A stretch of 64,000 nucleotides of DNA from Thermoleophilia bacterium UBA6103 (GTDB lineage: Bacteria > Actinomycetota > Thermoleophilia > UBA2241): the NCBI GenBank assembly GCA_002423545.1, contig DIWP01000001.1:1-64000 (forward strand), in the 5' to 3' direction. Positions 44,304 to 54,438 of this stretch are shown here, in pieces. Position numbers and translations under genes: made by a program. Position 1 is the stretch's first letter. Each line of letters opens with the position of its first letter. Under the pieces are notes generated by a model, which worked only from the letters and a program-made list of their open reading frames with translations, did no database searches and had not been told where the DNA came from.

Positions 44304-44898
44304 TAACATTCCAAGCACCGAAGACGGCGCTCCGCGTCTGCCGCGTACCGAACCACCCGAGCCCGGGCTGTTGCGGCGTGCCGCGGAGGGCGAGCGCGAC
44401 GCGTGCCGACGTCTGGTGGAGACCCACCAGGATCTCGTCTTCGGGGTCGCCTGCAAGGTCCTCGGCGACCCCTGTGAGGCTGAGGACGCTGCCCAGGAGG
44501 CGTTCCTGCGGATGTTCCGGGCCTTGCCGGGCTATCGTGGGGAGTGTGCCTTCGCGACGTGGCTCTTCCGCATCGCCGCCAGCGCGGCGGTCGACCAGGG
44601 TCGGCGCCGACGACGGCTGAGCCGGGGGGTGGCCGATCCGACTGCCGCGCTGCCGCGTCTGGCCGCCGGTCCGGAGGTGGCCGTCGAGCAGACCGAGCGC
44701 TGCCGTGACGTGCTGCGGGCGATGGCGGAGCTGCGGCCGGCACTGCGCGGGCCGCTCGTCTTGCGGGAGGTGTACGGCTTGCCGTACGAGGAGATCGGCG
44801 TGCTTCTGGGTCGCCGGCTGGGAACGGTCAAGGCGGCCGTGCATCGTGGCCGCGCTGCCGTGGCAGCCGCGCTGGACGGCGGAGAGGTGAGTGGATGA
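44296..44898 (+). CDS. ECF-family RNA polymerase sigma factor
   Basis: The product has 200 residues. Region 2 (about 35-100) includes VETHQDLVFGVACKVLGD, AEDAAQEAFLRMFR and TWLFRIAAS. Region 4 (about 140-190) includes LREVYGLPYEEIGVLLGRRLGTVKAAVHRGR. It heads the fatty-acid synthesis operon and overlaps the next small membrane gene by 4 bases. ATG 44,296 is the conventional start but has no clear Shine-Dalgarno. The target promoters are unknown; one candidate is immediately upstream. Confidence 0.9.
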   Translation: MTSNIPSTEDGAPRLPRTEPPEPGLLRRAAEGERDACRRLVETHQDLVFGVACKVLGDPCEAEDAAQEAFLRMFRALPGYRGECAFATWLFRIAASAAVDQGRRRRRLSRGVADPTAALPRLAAGPEVAVEQTERCRDVLRAMAELRPALRGPLVLREVYGLPYEEIGVLLGRRLGTVKAAVHRGRAAVAAALDGGEVSG

Positions 44899-45221
44899 AC
44901 AGCGATGATCTGAGCAGCGTCCTCGACACTCTGGCGTTCGTCGAGGTCGAGACGCCCCAGGACTTCGCCGAGCGTGTCCTGCTGGCGCTCGATGCGCGCT
45001 CGCGGGAGCGACGGCGGACCCTGCGGCTCGCCGTCCTGAGCGTCAGGACGGACCTCTGGCGGCGCGGCCGGGAGGGGACGCAGCGGGCCGGTGAGTGGCT
45101 GGACGCGCGGGGCGGCTTCGGGCGCAGCGCGCTGGCGGGCTCGGCGATCGTGATCGGCGCCGTTGCCATCGGACTGGAGACCCGCCATCTGCGGCGCTCG
45201 AGGGAGGTGACGTCGGCATGA
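44895..45221 (+). CDS. Small single-pass membrane protein, possible anti-sigma factor
   Basis: The product has 108 residues. A polar N-terminal 75 residues precedes one helix (about 78-98, GRSALAGSAIVIGAVAIGL) and a short basic tail. It overlaps both the sigma-factor stop and the fabZ start (ATGA). Position after an ECF sigma gene with one helix is typical for anti-sigma factors. The zinc-binding HxxxCxxC motif of the common anti-sigma domain is missing, so this role is only inferred. Confidence 0.6.
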   Translation: MNSDDLSSVLDTLAFVEVETPQDFAERVLLALDARSRERRRTLRLAVLSVRTDLWRRGREGTQRAGEWLDARGGFGRSALAGSAIVIGAVAIGLETRHLRRSREVTSA

Positions 45222-45721
45222 GTGAGAGTATCGTGATGGACCGGACGGCGATCGAGGCCGTGCTGCCTCACCGGGCGCCGTTCCTCCTGGTCGACGAGGT
45301 GCTTGAGCTGGAGCCCGGCATACGGTGCCGCGCGCGCCGCGCTCTGCGACCGGACGAGTTCTGGTTCGCCGGCCACTTCCCGGGCAATCCAGTCATGCCC
45401 GGAGTCCTGGTCGTGGAGGCTCTGGCCCAGACCGGGGCCATCGCGGCCCTGAGTCAGCCTGGCTCCCAGGACCGGATCGTGCTGTTCGCCGGCATCGACA
45501 AGGTGCGGTTCAAGCGTGTGGTGCGCCCCGGCGACACGTTGGAGCTGGCCTGCGAGGTCACCGCGCTGCGCGCCGGTGTCGGTCGCGGCAACGTGAAGGC
45601 CACCGTCGACGGCGAGCTTGTCTGTCGCGGCGAGCTGATGTTCGCGCTGGCCGACGCCGAGGCCGCGGCAGCCGGTCAGCCGACCATGAGCACGGCTCCC
45701 GACCGCGAGCGTCCGGCGTGA
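45218..45721 (+). CDS. fabZ: 3-hydroxyacyl-ACP dehydratase
   Basis: The product has 167 residues and a single hotdog domain. The catalytic His53 lies in GHFPGNPVMPGVL and Glu67 in VVEALAQ. It removes water from 3-hydroxyacyl-ACP during chain elongation. The N-terminus IEAVLPHRAPFLLVDEV is typical. It has a polar tail of about 20 residues. The start is ATG 45,218, overlapping the previous stop, with GGGAGG about 10 bases upstream. It overlaps fabH by 4 bases. Confidence 0.93.
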   Translation: MSESIVMDRTAIEAVLPHRAPFLLVDEVLELEPGIRCRARRALRPDEFWFAGHFPGNPVMPGVLVVEALAQTGAIAALSQPGSQDRIVLFAGIDKVRFKRVVRPGDTLELACEVTALRAGVGRGNVKATVDGELVCRGELMFALADAEAAAAGQPTMSTAPDRERPA

Positions 45722-46782
45722 CTCAGGCACCCCGGGACGGGGGGGTCGTCCGCGGCGTGCGCATCTCCGGGATCGGCGTGCACGTGCCGCAACGCATCCT
45801 CACCAACGACGACATCTCGCAGTTCCTGGACACCTCAGACGACTGGATCCGATCGCGTACCGGGATCCGGGAACGGCGCATCGCGACGGCCGCCGAGGCG
45901 CCGAGTGACCTCGGCGTGCTGGCTGCCGTACGGGCGCTCGACATGGCCGGCGTGTCTCCGCGGGAGATCGAGCTGGTCATCTCGTCGAGCCTCATCCCGG
46001 ACATGGTCTTCCCCGCCACGGCGGCGGTGATCGCCGAGCGGATCGGCGCCCGCGAGGCCGGCGCCTTCGACGTCCAGGCCGGCTGCACCGGCTTTGTCTA
46101 CGCGCTGGCGGCCGCCGCCGCGTTCATCGGCGCCGGCATGTACCGTCGTGTACTGGTCGTCGGCGCCGAGACGGTCTCCAAGGGCCTTGACTGGGAGGAT
46201 CGGCGCACCTGCGTGCTGTTCGGAGACGGCGCCGGCGCAGTGGTCGTGGAGCGTTCGGCGGACCACGAGCTCTTCACGTTCGATCTCGGCAACGACGGCT
46301 CCGGCGCCGGCAAGCTGAACATGCCGGCCGGGGGTGCCCGCCTACCGGCCACGCACGACTCGGTCTCTCGCCGCGAGCACTTTCTCAAGATGGACGGACC
46401 GGAGGTGTTCCGCTTCGCCACGCGGACGGTCGCCGAATCGTGTCTGAGGGTGCTGCAGAACGCAGACCTCACGGTGGATGACGTCGATCTCTTCGTGCCG
46501 CACCAGGCCAACCAGCGCATCATCGCTTCGGCGGTGCGCAGGCTGGGGATCGCCGAGGACCGTGTGTTCACCAACCTCGAGCGCTACGGCAATACCTCGT
46601 GCGCCTCGATCCCGTTGTGCCTCGAGGAGGCCATGGAGAGCGGACGTCTGGCAGCCGGGCAACGCCTGCTGCTGGCGGGCTTCGGCGCCGGTCTCAGCTG
46701 GGGGTCGGCGGTCATCACGTGGAGCCTGGATGGTGCGCCGGACGGCGATCCCGGTCGCGACGCACGGGGGTCAGATACGTGA
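45718..46782 (+). CDS. fabH: 3-oxoacyl-ACP synthase III
   Basis: The product has 354 residues. The triad is Cys123 (QAGCTGF), His in VPHQANQR (near 263) and Asn in YGNTS (near 293). It starts fatty-acid synthesis by condensing an acyl-CoA primer with malonyl-ACP. The start is GTG 45,718, inside the fabZ stop (GTGA), and the end overlaps fabD in the same way. The N-terminus is about 12 residues longer than usual and so is the Asp-rich C-terminus. Confidence 0.93.
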   Translation: MTQAPRDGGVVRGVRISGIGVHVPQRILTNDDISQFLDTSDDWIRSRTGIRERRIATAAEAPSDLGVLAAVRALDMAGVSPREIELVISSSLIPDMVFPATAAVIAERIGAREAGAFDVQAGCTGFVYALAAAAAFIGAGMYRRVLVVGAETVSKGLDWEDRRTCVLFGDGAGAVVVERSADHELFTFDLGNDGSGAGKLNMPAGGARLPATHDSVSRREHFLKMDGPEVFRFATRTVAESCLRVLQNADLTVDDVDLFVPHQANQRIIASAVRRLGIAEDRVFTNLERYGNTSCASIPLCLEEAMESGRLAAGQRLLLAGFGAGLSWGSAVITWSLDGAPDGDPGRDARGSDT

Positions 46783-47708
46783 AGACGCTGGTGTTCCCGG
46801 GCCAGGGCTCGCAGTCTGTGGGCATGTGCCGCGACCTCTACGAGGCAGTGCCGACGGTGCGCGACACGTACAGCGAGGCCGCGGCGGTGCTGGGCTACGA
46901 CATCGCCACGCCTTCGTTCGAGGGACCGGTCGAGCAGCTCTCCCAGACCGATGTGACGCAGCCGGCGCTGCTGGTCGCCGAGGTGGCGACGCTGCGGGCG
47001 GCGCGCGAGCGCGGCCTCGTCTTCGACTGCGCGCTCGGCCACAGTCTGGGCGAGTACTCGGCTCTGGTCGCCGTCGGCGCGCTGTCCTTCGGCGCCGCGG
47101 TAGACCTGGTCCGGCGTCGCGGCGCCGCCATGCAGACGGCGGCGGCCCGCCACCCCGGCGGGATGCTGGCCGTGCTCGGCCTCGACGACGAGATCGTGGA
47201 ACAGCTGTGCGACGCTGTCGACGGTACGTGGCCGGCCAACTACAACTGCCCCGGCCAAGTCGTCGTGAGCGGCACGCCTGAAGGGCTCGACGCGCTGGCC
47301 GACAAGGCTGCCGAAGCGGGCGCCCGCAAGGTGATCCGCCTGCCGGTCAGCGGCGCCTTCCACTCGCCGCATATGGCAGCCGCCGCCGCCGAGCTGACGC
47401 CGGCGTTGGAGCGGACCCGATGGTCTGTCCCGACGTGCCGGTTCTTCTCCGTGAGCACGGTAGGCTTCTGCGACGGCGGCCGGCCGCCGTCGTTCGCCGG
47501 CGTGCTCACCGAGCAGATCACGGCGCCGGTGCGTTTCACGCAGGCCGTCCAGACGCTGATGGCGGCCGGCTGTGACGCTTTCCTCGAGGTCGGGCCGGGA
47601 GCGGTGCTCAGCGGCCTGATCAAGCGGATCACCGGCGACGCCACCGTGAGCCGCATCGGCGATGTCGAGACGCTGGCGGCGCTGGCTGAAAAATGGGTCG
47701 AGACATGA
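46779..47708 (+). CDS. fabD: Malonyl-CoA:ACP transacylase
   Basis: The product has 309 residues. VFPGQGSQSVGM is at the N-terminus. The nucleophile Ser is in GHSLGEYSAL and the active-site His is in SGAFHSPHM. It loads malonyl units onto acyl carrier protein. The start is GTG 46,779, overlapping the fabH stop; the longer frame to 46,599 lies inside fabH. Confidence 0.93.
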   Translation: MKTLVFPGQGSQSVGMCRDLYEAVPTVRDTYSEAAAVLGYDIATPSFEGPVEQLSQTDVTQPALLVAEVATLRAARERGLVFDCALGHSLGEYSALVAVGALSFGAAVDLVRRRGAAMQTAAARHPGGMLAVLGLDDEIVEQLCDAVDGTWPANYNCPGQVVVSGTPEGLDALADKAAEAGARKVIRLPVSGAFHSPHMAAAAAELTPALERTRWSVPTCRFFSVSTVGFCDGGRPPSFAGVLTEQITAPVRFTQAVQTLMAAGCDAFLEVGPGAVLSGLIKRITGDATVSRIGDVETLAALAEKWVET

Positions 47709-47839
47709 CTGCGCGGGGCCTCGACGGACTCCAGAGACGATCCGGCACGGCCGTCGGATGCAGGACGAACGCCGGCGCCCGGGCCGTCGGGAGCAGAGAG
47801 GCGGCCGAGCGTCCTACGCCGGCCTTGGGACAGGAGTGA
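47705..47839 (+). CDS. Possible 44-residue ORF between fabD and fabG
   Basis: A 44-codon frame starts at an ATG overlapping the fabD stop (ATGA) and ends 7 bases before fabG. It is Arg/Gly/Ala-rich and unlike any family I know; it may only carry ribosomes across the gap or be a chance frame. It is not an acyl carrier protein: there is no DSL motif. Confidence 0.2.
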   Translation: MTARGLDGLQRRSGTAVGCRTNAGARAVGSREAAERPTPALGQE

Positions 47840-47846
47840 CCGAAGC

Positions 47847-48602
47847 ATGAGCATGACGATCGAACTGGACGGCACGGTGGCGCTGGTGACCGGCGCCGGT
47901 CGCGGCATCGGTCGCGAGATCGTCCTGGCGCTGGCCGCGGCCGGCGCAGACGTGGCGATCAACGACTTCGCCGGCGAAGAGGCCTGCGAGGAGGTCGCGC
48001 GGCTTGTGCGCGAGCTCGATCGCAAGGCGATCGTGGTCATGGCGGACGTCGGCGACGAAGAGGCGGTCGCGGCGATGGTCGAGCGGATCGAGCAGGAGCT
48101 GGGGCCGCTGGGAATCGTCGTCAACAACGCGGGCATCACGCGTGACAACGTCGTGATGCTCATCGACAGCGCCGACTTCGACGCCGTGATCCGCACACAT
48201 CTGCGCGGGACGTTCCTGCTGAGCAAGGCGGCGGCACGCAAGATGTTCCGCCGCCGTAGCGGCGTCATCATCAACATGTCGAGCGTGGTCGGACGTCGCG
48301 GCAACGCCGGGCAGGCCAACTACGCGGCCGCCAAGGCGGGCATCATCGGCCTCACCAAGTCGCTGGCCAAGGAGCTCGGCGCCCGCGGGGTGCGCGTCAA
48401 CGCCATCGCTCCGGGGTACATCGACACGGCCATGACGCAGGCGCTCGGTGACGATGTGCGCGCAGCTATCGTCGAGGCCACTCCGCTGCGCGCCATCGGT
48501 ACGCCGGGGGACGTCGCCGATGCCGTGGTCTTCCTGGCCTCGGACAGGGCGCGCTTCCTGACCGGGGTCGTGCTGCCGGTCGATGGGGGACTCGGCACAT
48601 GA
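47847..48602 (+). CDS. fabG: 3-oxoacyl-ACP reductase
   Basis: The product has 251 residues, a short-chain dehydrogenase. The cofactor motif is TGAGRGIG, NNAGITRDN follows, and the Ser-Tyr-Lys catalytic set is in NMSSVVG and NYAAAK. It reduces 3-oxoacyl-ACP with NADPH. Placement in the fab operon supports FabG over other SDR enzymes. AGGAG lies 10 bases before ATG 47,847. Confidence 0.92.
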   Translation: MSMTIELDGTVALVTGAGRGIGREIVLALAAAGADVAINDFAGEEACEEVARLVRELDRKAIVVMADVGDEEAVAAMVERIEQELGPLGIVVNNAGITRDNVVMLIDSADFDAVIRTHLRGTFLLSKAAARKMFRRRSGVIINMSSVVGRRGNAGQANYAAAKAGIIGLTKSLAKELGARGVRVNAIAPGYIDTAMTQALGDDVRAAIVEATPLRAIGTPGDVADAVVFLASDRARFLTGVVLPVDGGLGT

Positions 48603-48678
48603 TGGTCATGGATGCTGCAGAGACGCAGGCAAAAAGTCGACTCGGCAGCTGTCGACGCAGAGTCCGGGAGGGTTCGAG

Positions 48679-49929
48679 ATGAGCGACACGCCGAGACGCG
48701 TGGTGGTCACCGGATCGGGGATGCTGTCCCCGCTGGGCCACGATGTGCCGTCAACGTGGCGACGCCTCATCGCCGGAGAGAGCGGCATCACGTCGATCAC
48801 CGGGTTCGACGCCTCGCGCATCGCATCGCGCGTCGCCGGCGAGGTCAAGGACTTCGACCCTGTGGAGCATCTCGACAAGCGCGCCGCACGACGCATGGAT
48901 CCCTACGCGCAGTTCGCCGTCTTCGCGGCACGTCAGGCGTTGACCGATGCCGGTCTGGAGATCACGCCTCAGGCGGCGCTGCGGACCGGGGCTGTCGTGG
49001 GCAGCGGCGTCGGCGGCCTGCTGACGTTTCAGGAGCAGACCCGCGTCCTGCTCGCGAAGGGGCCCGAGCGGGTCAATCCCCTCTTCATCCCGATGATGAT
49101 CCCCAACATGGCCGCGGCGCACGTCTCGCTCGATCTGGGGCTCAAGGGTCCGGTCACCGCGGTGTGTACCGCGTGCGCGGCGGGATCCAACGCCATCGGC
49201 GACGCCTTCGAGATCATCCGGCGCGGGGCCGCCGACGTCATGCTGGCCGGCGGCAGCGAGGCGGCGGTCAACGAGACCGGCGTGGCCGCCTTCGCCGCCA
49301 TGCGGGCGCTGAGCACGCGCAACGACGCGCCGGAAGAGGCCTCGCGTCCGTTCGACGCCGGCCGCGACGGATTCGTCATAGGCGAGGGCGCCGGCATCCT
49401 GGTGCTGGAGGAGCTGGAGCACGCCCGCGCTCGCGGCGCCCGCATCGTCGCCGAGGTGGTGGGGTACGGCATGAGCGCCGACGCGTTCCACCTCACCCTG
49501 CCCGACGAGACCGGCGAGGCCCAGGCGCGGGCCATGACGCTCGCCCTCGAGCAGGCCGGTCTTGCGCCGGCCGACGTCGACTACGTGAACGCCCACGGCA
49601 CGGCGACCATCTCCGGTGACATCGCCGAGACACGGGCCGTCAAGCTCGCGTTCGGAGAGTATGCCGCACGCGTGCCGGTCTCGTCGACGAAATCGATGAC
49701 CGGCCACCTTCTCGGTGGCGCCGGCGCCATCGAGGCGGTCTTCTGCATCCGTACGATCACCGACGGCGTCATCCCGCCGACCACCAACCTGACCGATCCC
49801 GATCCCGAGTGCGACCTCGACTACGTGCCCAACGAAGCCAGGAAGGCTGACGTACGCGTCGCCATGTCCAACTCGTTCGGCTTCGGCGGTCACGACATCT
49901 CGGTCATCTTCAGGCGCTTCGAGGAGTGA
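48679..49929 (+). CDS. fabF: 3-oxoacyl-ACP synthase II
   Basis: The product has 416 residues. The Cys nucleophile lies in VCTACAAGSNA; the two His residues lie in NAHGTAT and SMTGHLLGGAGA. The gating and C-terminal SNSFGFGGH motifs are present. It elongates acyl-ACP by condensation with malonyl-ACP. The start is ATG 48,679 with GGGAGGG 6 bases upstream. The 76-base gap after fabG, where acpP is normally found, holds no coding sequence. Confidence 0.93.
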   Translation: MSDTPRRVVVTGSGMLSPLGHDVPSTWRRLIAGESGITSITGFDASRIASRVAGEVKDFDPVEHLDKRAARRMDPYAQFAVFAARQALTDAGLEITPQAALRTGAVVGSGVGGLLTFQEQTRVLLAKGPERVNPLFIPMMIPNMAAAHVSLDLGLKGPVTAVCTACAAGSNAIGDAFEIIRRGAADVMLAGGSEAAVNETGVAAFAAMRALSTRNDAPEEASRPFDAGRDGFVIGEGAGILVLEELEHARARGARIVAEVVGYGMSADAFHLTLPDETGEAQARAMTLALEQAGLAPADVDYVNAHGTATISGDIAETRAVKLAFGEYAARVPVSSTKSMTGHLLGGAGAIEAVFCIRTITDGVIPPTTNLTDPDPECDLDYVPNEARKADVRVAMSNSFGFGGHDISVIFRRFEE

Positions 49930-50816
49930 CAGTGAGCGCCTGCACGATGAGAGTCGGCCGACCTCTCGCCGGGACGGAGGCGTCGTGACGCCGGTGGAGG
50001 TCCAGATCGAGTCGCGTAACGGTGCGCAGGCGCCGTCCGGCTGGTGCTGTCCCGAATGCGGCGCATTGACAGAGCGCGGGGAGTGGCGGGCCCGATCCTG
50101 CGTGTGCCCGGCGTGCGGTCACCACGCGCGGATCGGTGCCCGCGACCGCATCGCTCAGCTTGCCGACCCGGGCAGCTTCTCAGAGGAGTGGTCTCACCTC
50201 CGGACGCTCGATCCGCTGCAGTTCGTGGATCTCGAGGCCTACCCGGAGAGGACGCGCACGGCTCAGGCAGCCACCGGCCTCACCGAGGCCATCGTCGCCG
50301 GCCGGGCGCGGATCGAGAACGTGGCCTGCGTACTGGCCGTCATGGACTTCGGCTTCATGGGCGGCAGCATGGGCAGCGTGGTGGGCGAGCGCTTCTTCCG
50401 CGCCGCCGAGGCGGCCGTCGCCGATCGAGTGCCGCTGGTGGCCGTCTGCAGCTCCGGCGGCGCCCGCATGCAGGAGGGTGTCCTGTCGCTCATGCAGATG
50501 GCCAAGACCACGCTGGCCGTCGACATGCTCAACGAGACCCGCACGCCGTACGTCGCGGTGCTGGTCGACCCCTGTACCGGCGGCGTCGTGGCAAGCTTCG
50601 CCACGCTGGCCGACATCTGCGTCGCCGAGCCGGGTGCGCGCCTCTACTTTTCGGGGCCGCGCGTGATCAAGGAGACAACGCGGGAAGAGCTGCCGGATGG
50701 CTTCAGCAGCGCCGAGCGCAACATGGCGCTCGGTCATCTCGATGCCGTGGTCCCGCGTGCCGAGCTGCGCGGTCGGCTTGCCTCGTACCTGCGACTGCTG
50801 AAGGGAGGTGCACGAG

Positions 50817-51905
<1,089 letters not shown>

Positions 51906-52160
51906 GGACCCATCCCGATAGGCACGCGCGTTCGGGGCGGTCGTGGACCGTGCGGGGCGGTCACGAGACGGTCTCTTCGTTGCCGAGCTGCGGGGAACCG
52001 GGGAAGGACCGCAACCGCGACGTGTCCACAGGCGCATCCGGGCGTGCAGACCTGGAGGGACAGGTCCTGAGGATCGCCGGTCGGTCGGGCGCCTCGTCCC
52101 GGCGCCTCGTCCCGCCGTCGGGTGCGGACCGGCGCGCCCCGACCCCGACCCCGGTGTCGC

Positions 52161-53372
52161 TCAGTCGATGTGGAACGAGTCGACGATGCGGCTCAGCACG
52201 GCCCAGTCGGCCTTCCAGTCGTCGCTCCGGCCACGGACGATGACGCTGTACACGGAGCTGTTGTGCCAGATGTCGTAGGTGCGCGTGCGCAGCTCCGTGC
52301 CGTCGCTCTGTCGTCGGGTGACGTCGATGACCCAGGCGGTGCTGCCGTTGAGCTTCACCGCCTGCGGCGAACGCACCTTCACGACCGCCGGCTCGTCGCG
52401 GAGCTGCTCGGCAGCGGTGCGGTAGAACGTCTCCAGCAGACGCGACTGGCTGTTGCCGATGCCCTCCGGCGCCTCTGCGACGCCGACCGCCGCCGCCACC
52501 AGCGGCGAGGCGGCGAAGTCGCTGAACTCGGCCCCGAACTCAAGCTGTGACGTCGGGTCCTCCGACTGGGCGACAACGGGGAACGCGGCCGGCAGCTCGA
52601 GCGAGAAGGAGTAGCGGGCGTTCTCGTAGAGGACGTTGCGCGGCTGCAGACCATCCATGCCGGCCAGCGGCTGCAGCTCGATGCTCTGCACGACGGCGTC
52701 CAGGGCCGCCTCGGTCTTGTCCCACTGATCACGTGGTGCGTACTCCCGGATGGTGTAGACGAAACGCCCCAGCACCGCGACCGACAGGCGCACGTGCAGC
52801 TCGGTGGCGGCCGCCTGGTCGTAGCCGACGGCGTCGACGCTGACGGCATCCACGGAGCCGCCCAGCGCCGAGAGCAGCGGCTCGTCCCATAACGCTCCGT
52901 CCCAGGCGCGATCCAGCTCGGCGAGCTGGACATCGAGAGCGTAGCGTGCCAGACCGATGCCCTCTTCGCCGTTCGAGAAGTCGAGCTGCTGCACGGTGAC
53001 GCCGACGCCGGGCGAGGCGGCAAGGCTGTCGGCGTCGGTCCTGGTCAGGTTCACGTCGAGCGTCTTGAGGCCCTTGAGCTCCAGCTCGCGCCCGGTGAGC
53101 AGCGAAGGCGAGAGCGGCAGGCTCGACGTGCTCTCCGTGCTTTCCAGCCGGAAGTCACCGGCATCATAGGTGAGCGAGAAGCCCCAGCGCTCGGCCTCGT
53201 AGGCCGTCGGCTGACCGGCGTCTGCCGTCGGCGACGCTGTGACCCGCTGTACGGCGGGCTCGACCGGATCGTCGCCGCCGCAGGCGCCGATCGACACGGC
53301 CGGAAAGGCCAGCAGCAGCGCGAGCACGACGCTCACAAGAAGCCTTGGGAAGGGTCCGGGAAGAAGTCGCAT
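52161..53372 (-). CDS. Secreted lipoprotein of unknown function
   Basis: The product has 403 residues. A signal with hydrophobic core ends in SIGAC, a good lipobox (Cys about 31). Two related halves are visible: each has an ERWGFSLTYDAGDF- or ENARYSFSLELPAAF-type opening and later a strand-rich region. This resembles PsbP/LpqN-like lipoproteins, but I do not assign a family. The start is ATG 53,372, 7 bases after a TATCAT element, so it may be leaderless. The longer reading through 54,659 runs across the divergent ABC transporter and is a shadow. Confidence 0.75.
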   Translation of the reverse strand: MRLLPGPFPRLLVSVVLALLLAFPAVSIGACGGDDPVEPAVQRVTASPTADAGQPTAYEAERWGFSLTYDAGDFRLESTESTSSLPLSPSLLTGRELELKGLKTLDVNLTRTDADSLAASPGVGVTVQQLDFSNGEEGIGLARYALDVQLAELDRAWDGALWDEPLLSALGGSVDAVSVDAVGYDQAAATELHVRLSVAVLGRFVYTIREYAPRDQWDKTEAALDAVVQSIELQPLAGMDGLQPRNVLYENARYSFSLELPAAFPVVAQSEDPTSQLEFGAEFSDFAASPLVAAAVGVAEAPEGIGNSQSRLLETFYRTAAEQLRDEPAVVKVRSPQAVKLNGSTAWVIDVTRRQSDGTELRTRTYDIWHNSSVYSVIVRGRSDDWKADWAVLSRIVDSFHID

Positions 53373-53379
53373 GCCCCCG

Positions 53380-53385
53380 ATGATA
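53380..53385 (-). promoter_or_regulatory. -10 element for a leaderless lipoprotein gene
   Basis: TATCAT on the minus strand ends 7 bases before ATG 53,372, exactly the spacing at parA. Confidence 0.5.
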
Positions 53386-53456
53386 GCAGCCGTCCGGTTG
53401 AGACGGCGTTGAGCCGGGAAGCATGTGCACGTCGTACGTCTCTGCGAGGGGGCCGC

Positions 53457-54422
53457 ATGCCGGGACCACCAGCGTCCGCCGCGATCGTGGCACCGCCCGT
53501 GGCGCAGGACCTCCACGAGGACGTCATCGAAGTCCGCGGGTTGCACAAGACGTACGGCGGTGTGCCGGCGGTGCGGGATGCCACGTTCTCCGTTCGGCGG
53601 GGCGAGATCTTCGGGCTTCTGGGCCCCAACGGGGCCGGCAAGACCACGACTGTGGAGTGTCTGCAGGGGCTGCGGTCGGCGGACGGCGGCTCCATCAGCG
53701 TCCTGGGGCTCGACCCGCGCCGGCAGTCGGGCAAGCTGAGACGTCGCATCGGCAGTCAGCTCCAGCAGTCGGCGCTGCCCGATCACATCAAGGTCTGGGA
53801 GGCGCTCGATCTCTTCAGCACGCTGATGCACACCGGGACCGACTGGCGCGTCCTGATGGAGCAGTGGGGGCTGTCCGCGGTCCGGAGCCGGCGTTTCCAC
53901 CATCTGTCCGGCGGTCAGCGGCAGCGGCTCTTCGTGGCCCTGGCGCTCGTCAACGGGCCGGAGCTGGTCTTTCTCGACGAGATGACGACCGGCCTGGACC
54001 CGGCGGCCCGGCGCGACGCCTGGGAGCTGATCCGGGAGATCCGCGACCGCGGTGCCACAGTGGTCCTGGTGACGCACTTCATGGACGAGGCGGAGCGGCT
54101 GTGCGACCGGCTGGCGGTCGTCGAGGCCGGTCGCGTGGTGGCCGTGGCATCGCCGCAGGAGCTGATCGCCGCACATGCCGGCCGTGTGCGCGTGGTCTTC
54201 ACCTGTACGGAGTGCGACCTGTCCTGGCTCGACCGCGTGCCGCACGTGCACGGCGTCGAGCGTCACGGCGCCCGGGTCGAAGTGGACGGCGACGGGCCGG
54301 TGCTGGCGATGGTGGCCCATGCCCTGGTGGCACACGGCCTGGAGCCGGCCGACCTTCATCTCGAGGAGCCGACCCTGGAGGACGCCTACCTGCATCTCAC
54401 CGGCCACCTGATCAGGGAATGA
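53457..54422 (+). CDS. ABC-2-type transporter ATP-binding protein
   Basis: The product has 321 residues. Walker A is GPNGAGKTT, the signature is LSGGQRQR, Walker B is LVFLDEMTTGLD and the H-loop is THFMDEAE. The C-terminal 90 residues form the extra domain of the DrrA/CcmA-like exporter group. The start is ATG 53,457 with GAGGGGG 4 bases upstream. It pairs with the permease 16 bases downstream. Substrate unknown. Confidence 0.9.
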   Translation: MPGPPASAAIVAPPVAQDLHEDVIEVRGLHKTYGGVPAVRDATFSVRRGEIFGLLGPNGAGKTTTVECLQGLRSADGGSISVLGLDPRRQSGKLRRRIGSQLQQSALPDHIKVWEALDLFSTLMHTGTDWRVLMEQWGLSAVRSRRFHHLSGGQRQRLFVALALVNGPELVFLDEMTTGLDPAARRDAWELIREIRDRGATVVLVTHFMDEAERLCDRLAVVEAGRVVAVASPQELIAAHAGRVRVVFTCTECDLSWLDRVPHVHGVERHGARVEVDGDGPVLAMVAHALVAHGLEPADLHLEEPTLEDAYLHLTGHLIRE

Positions 54423-54438
54423 AGGGCGGCGAACGGCG

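Noticed and set aside
52089..52114. Tandem 13-bp GGCGCCTCGTCCC direct repeat between accA and the lipoprotein gene
   Set aside because: Only two copies in GC-rich spacer with no promoter or coding context; likely slippage.
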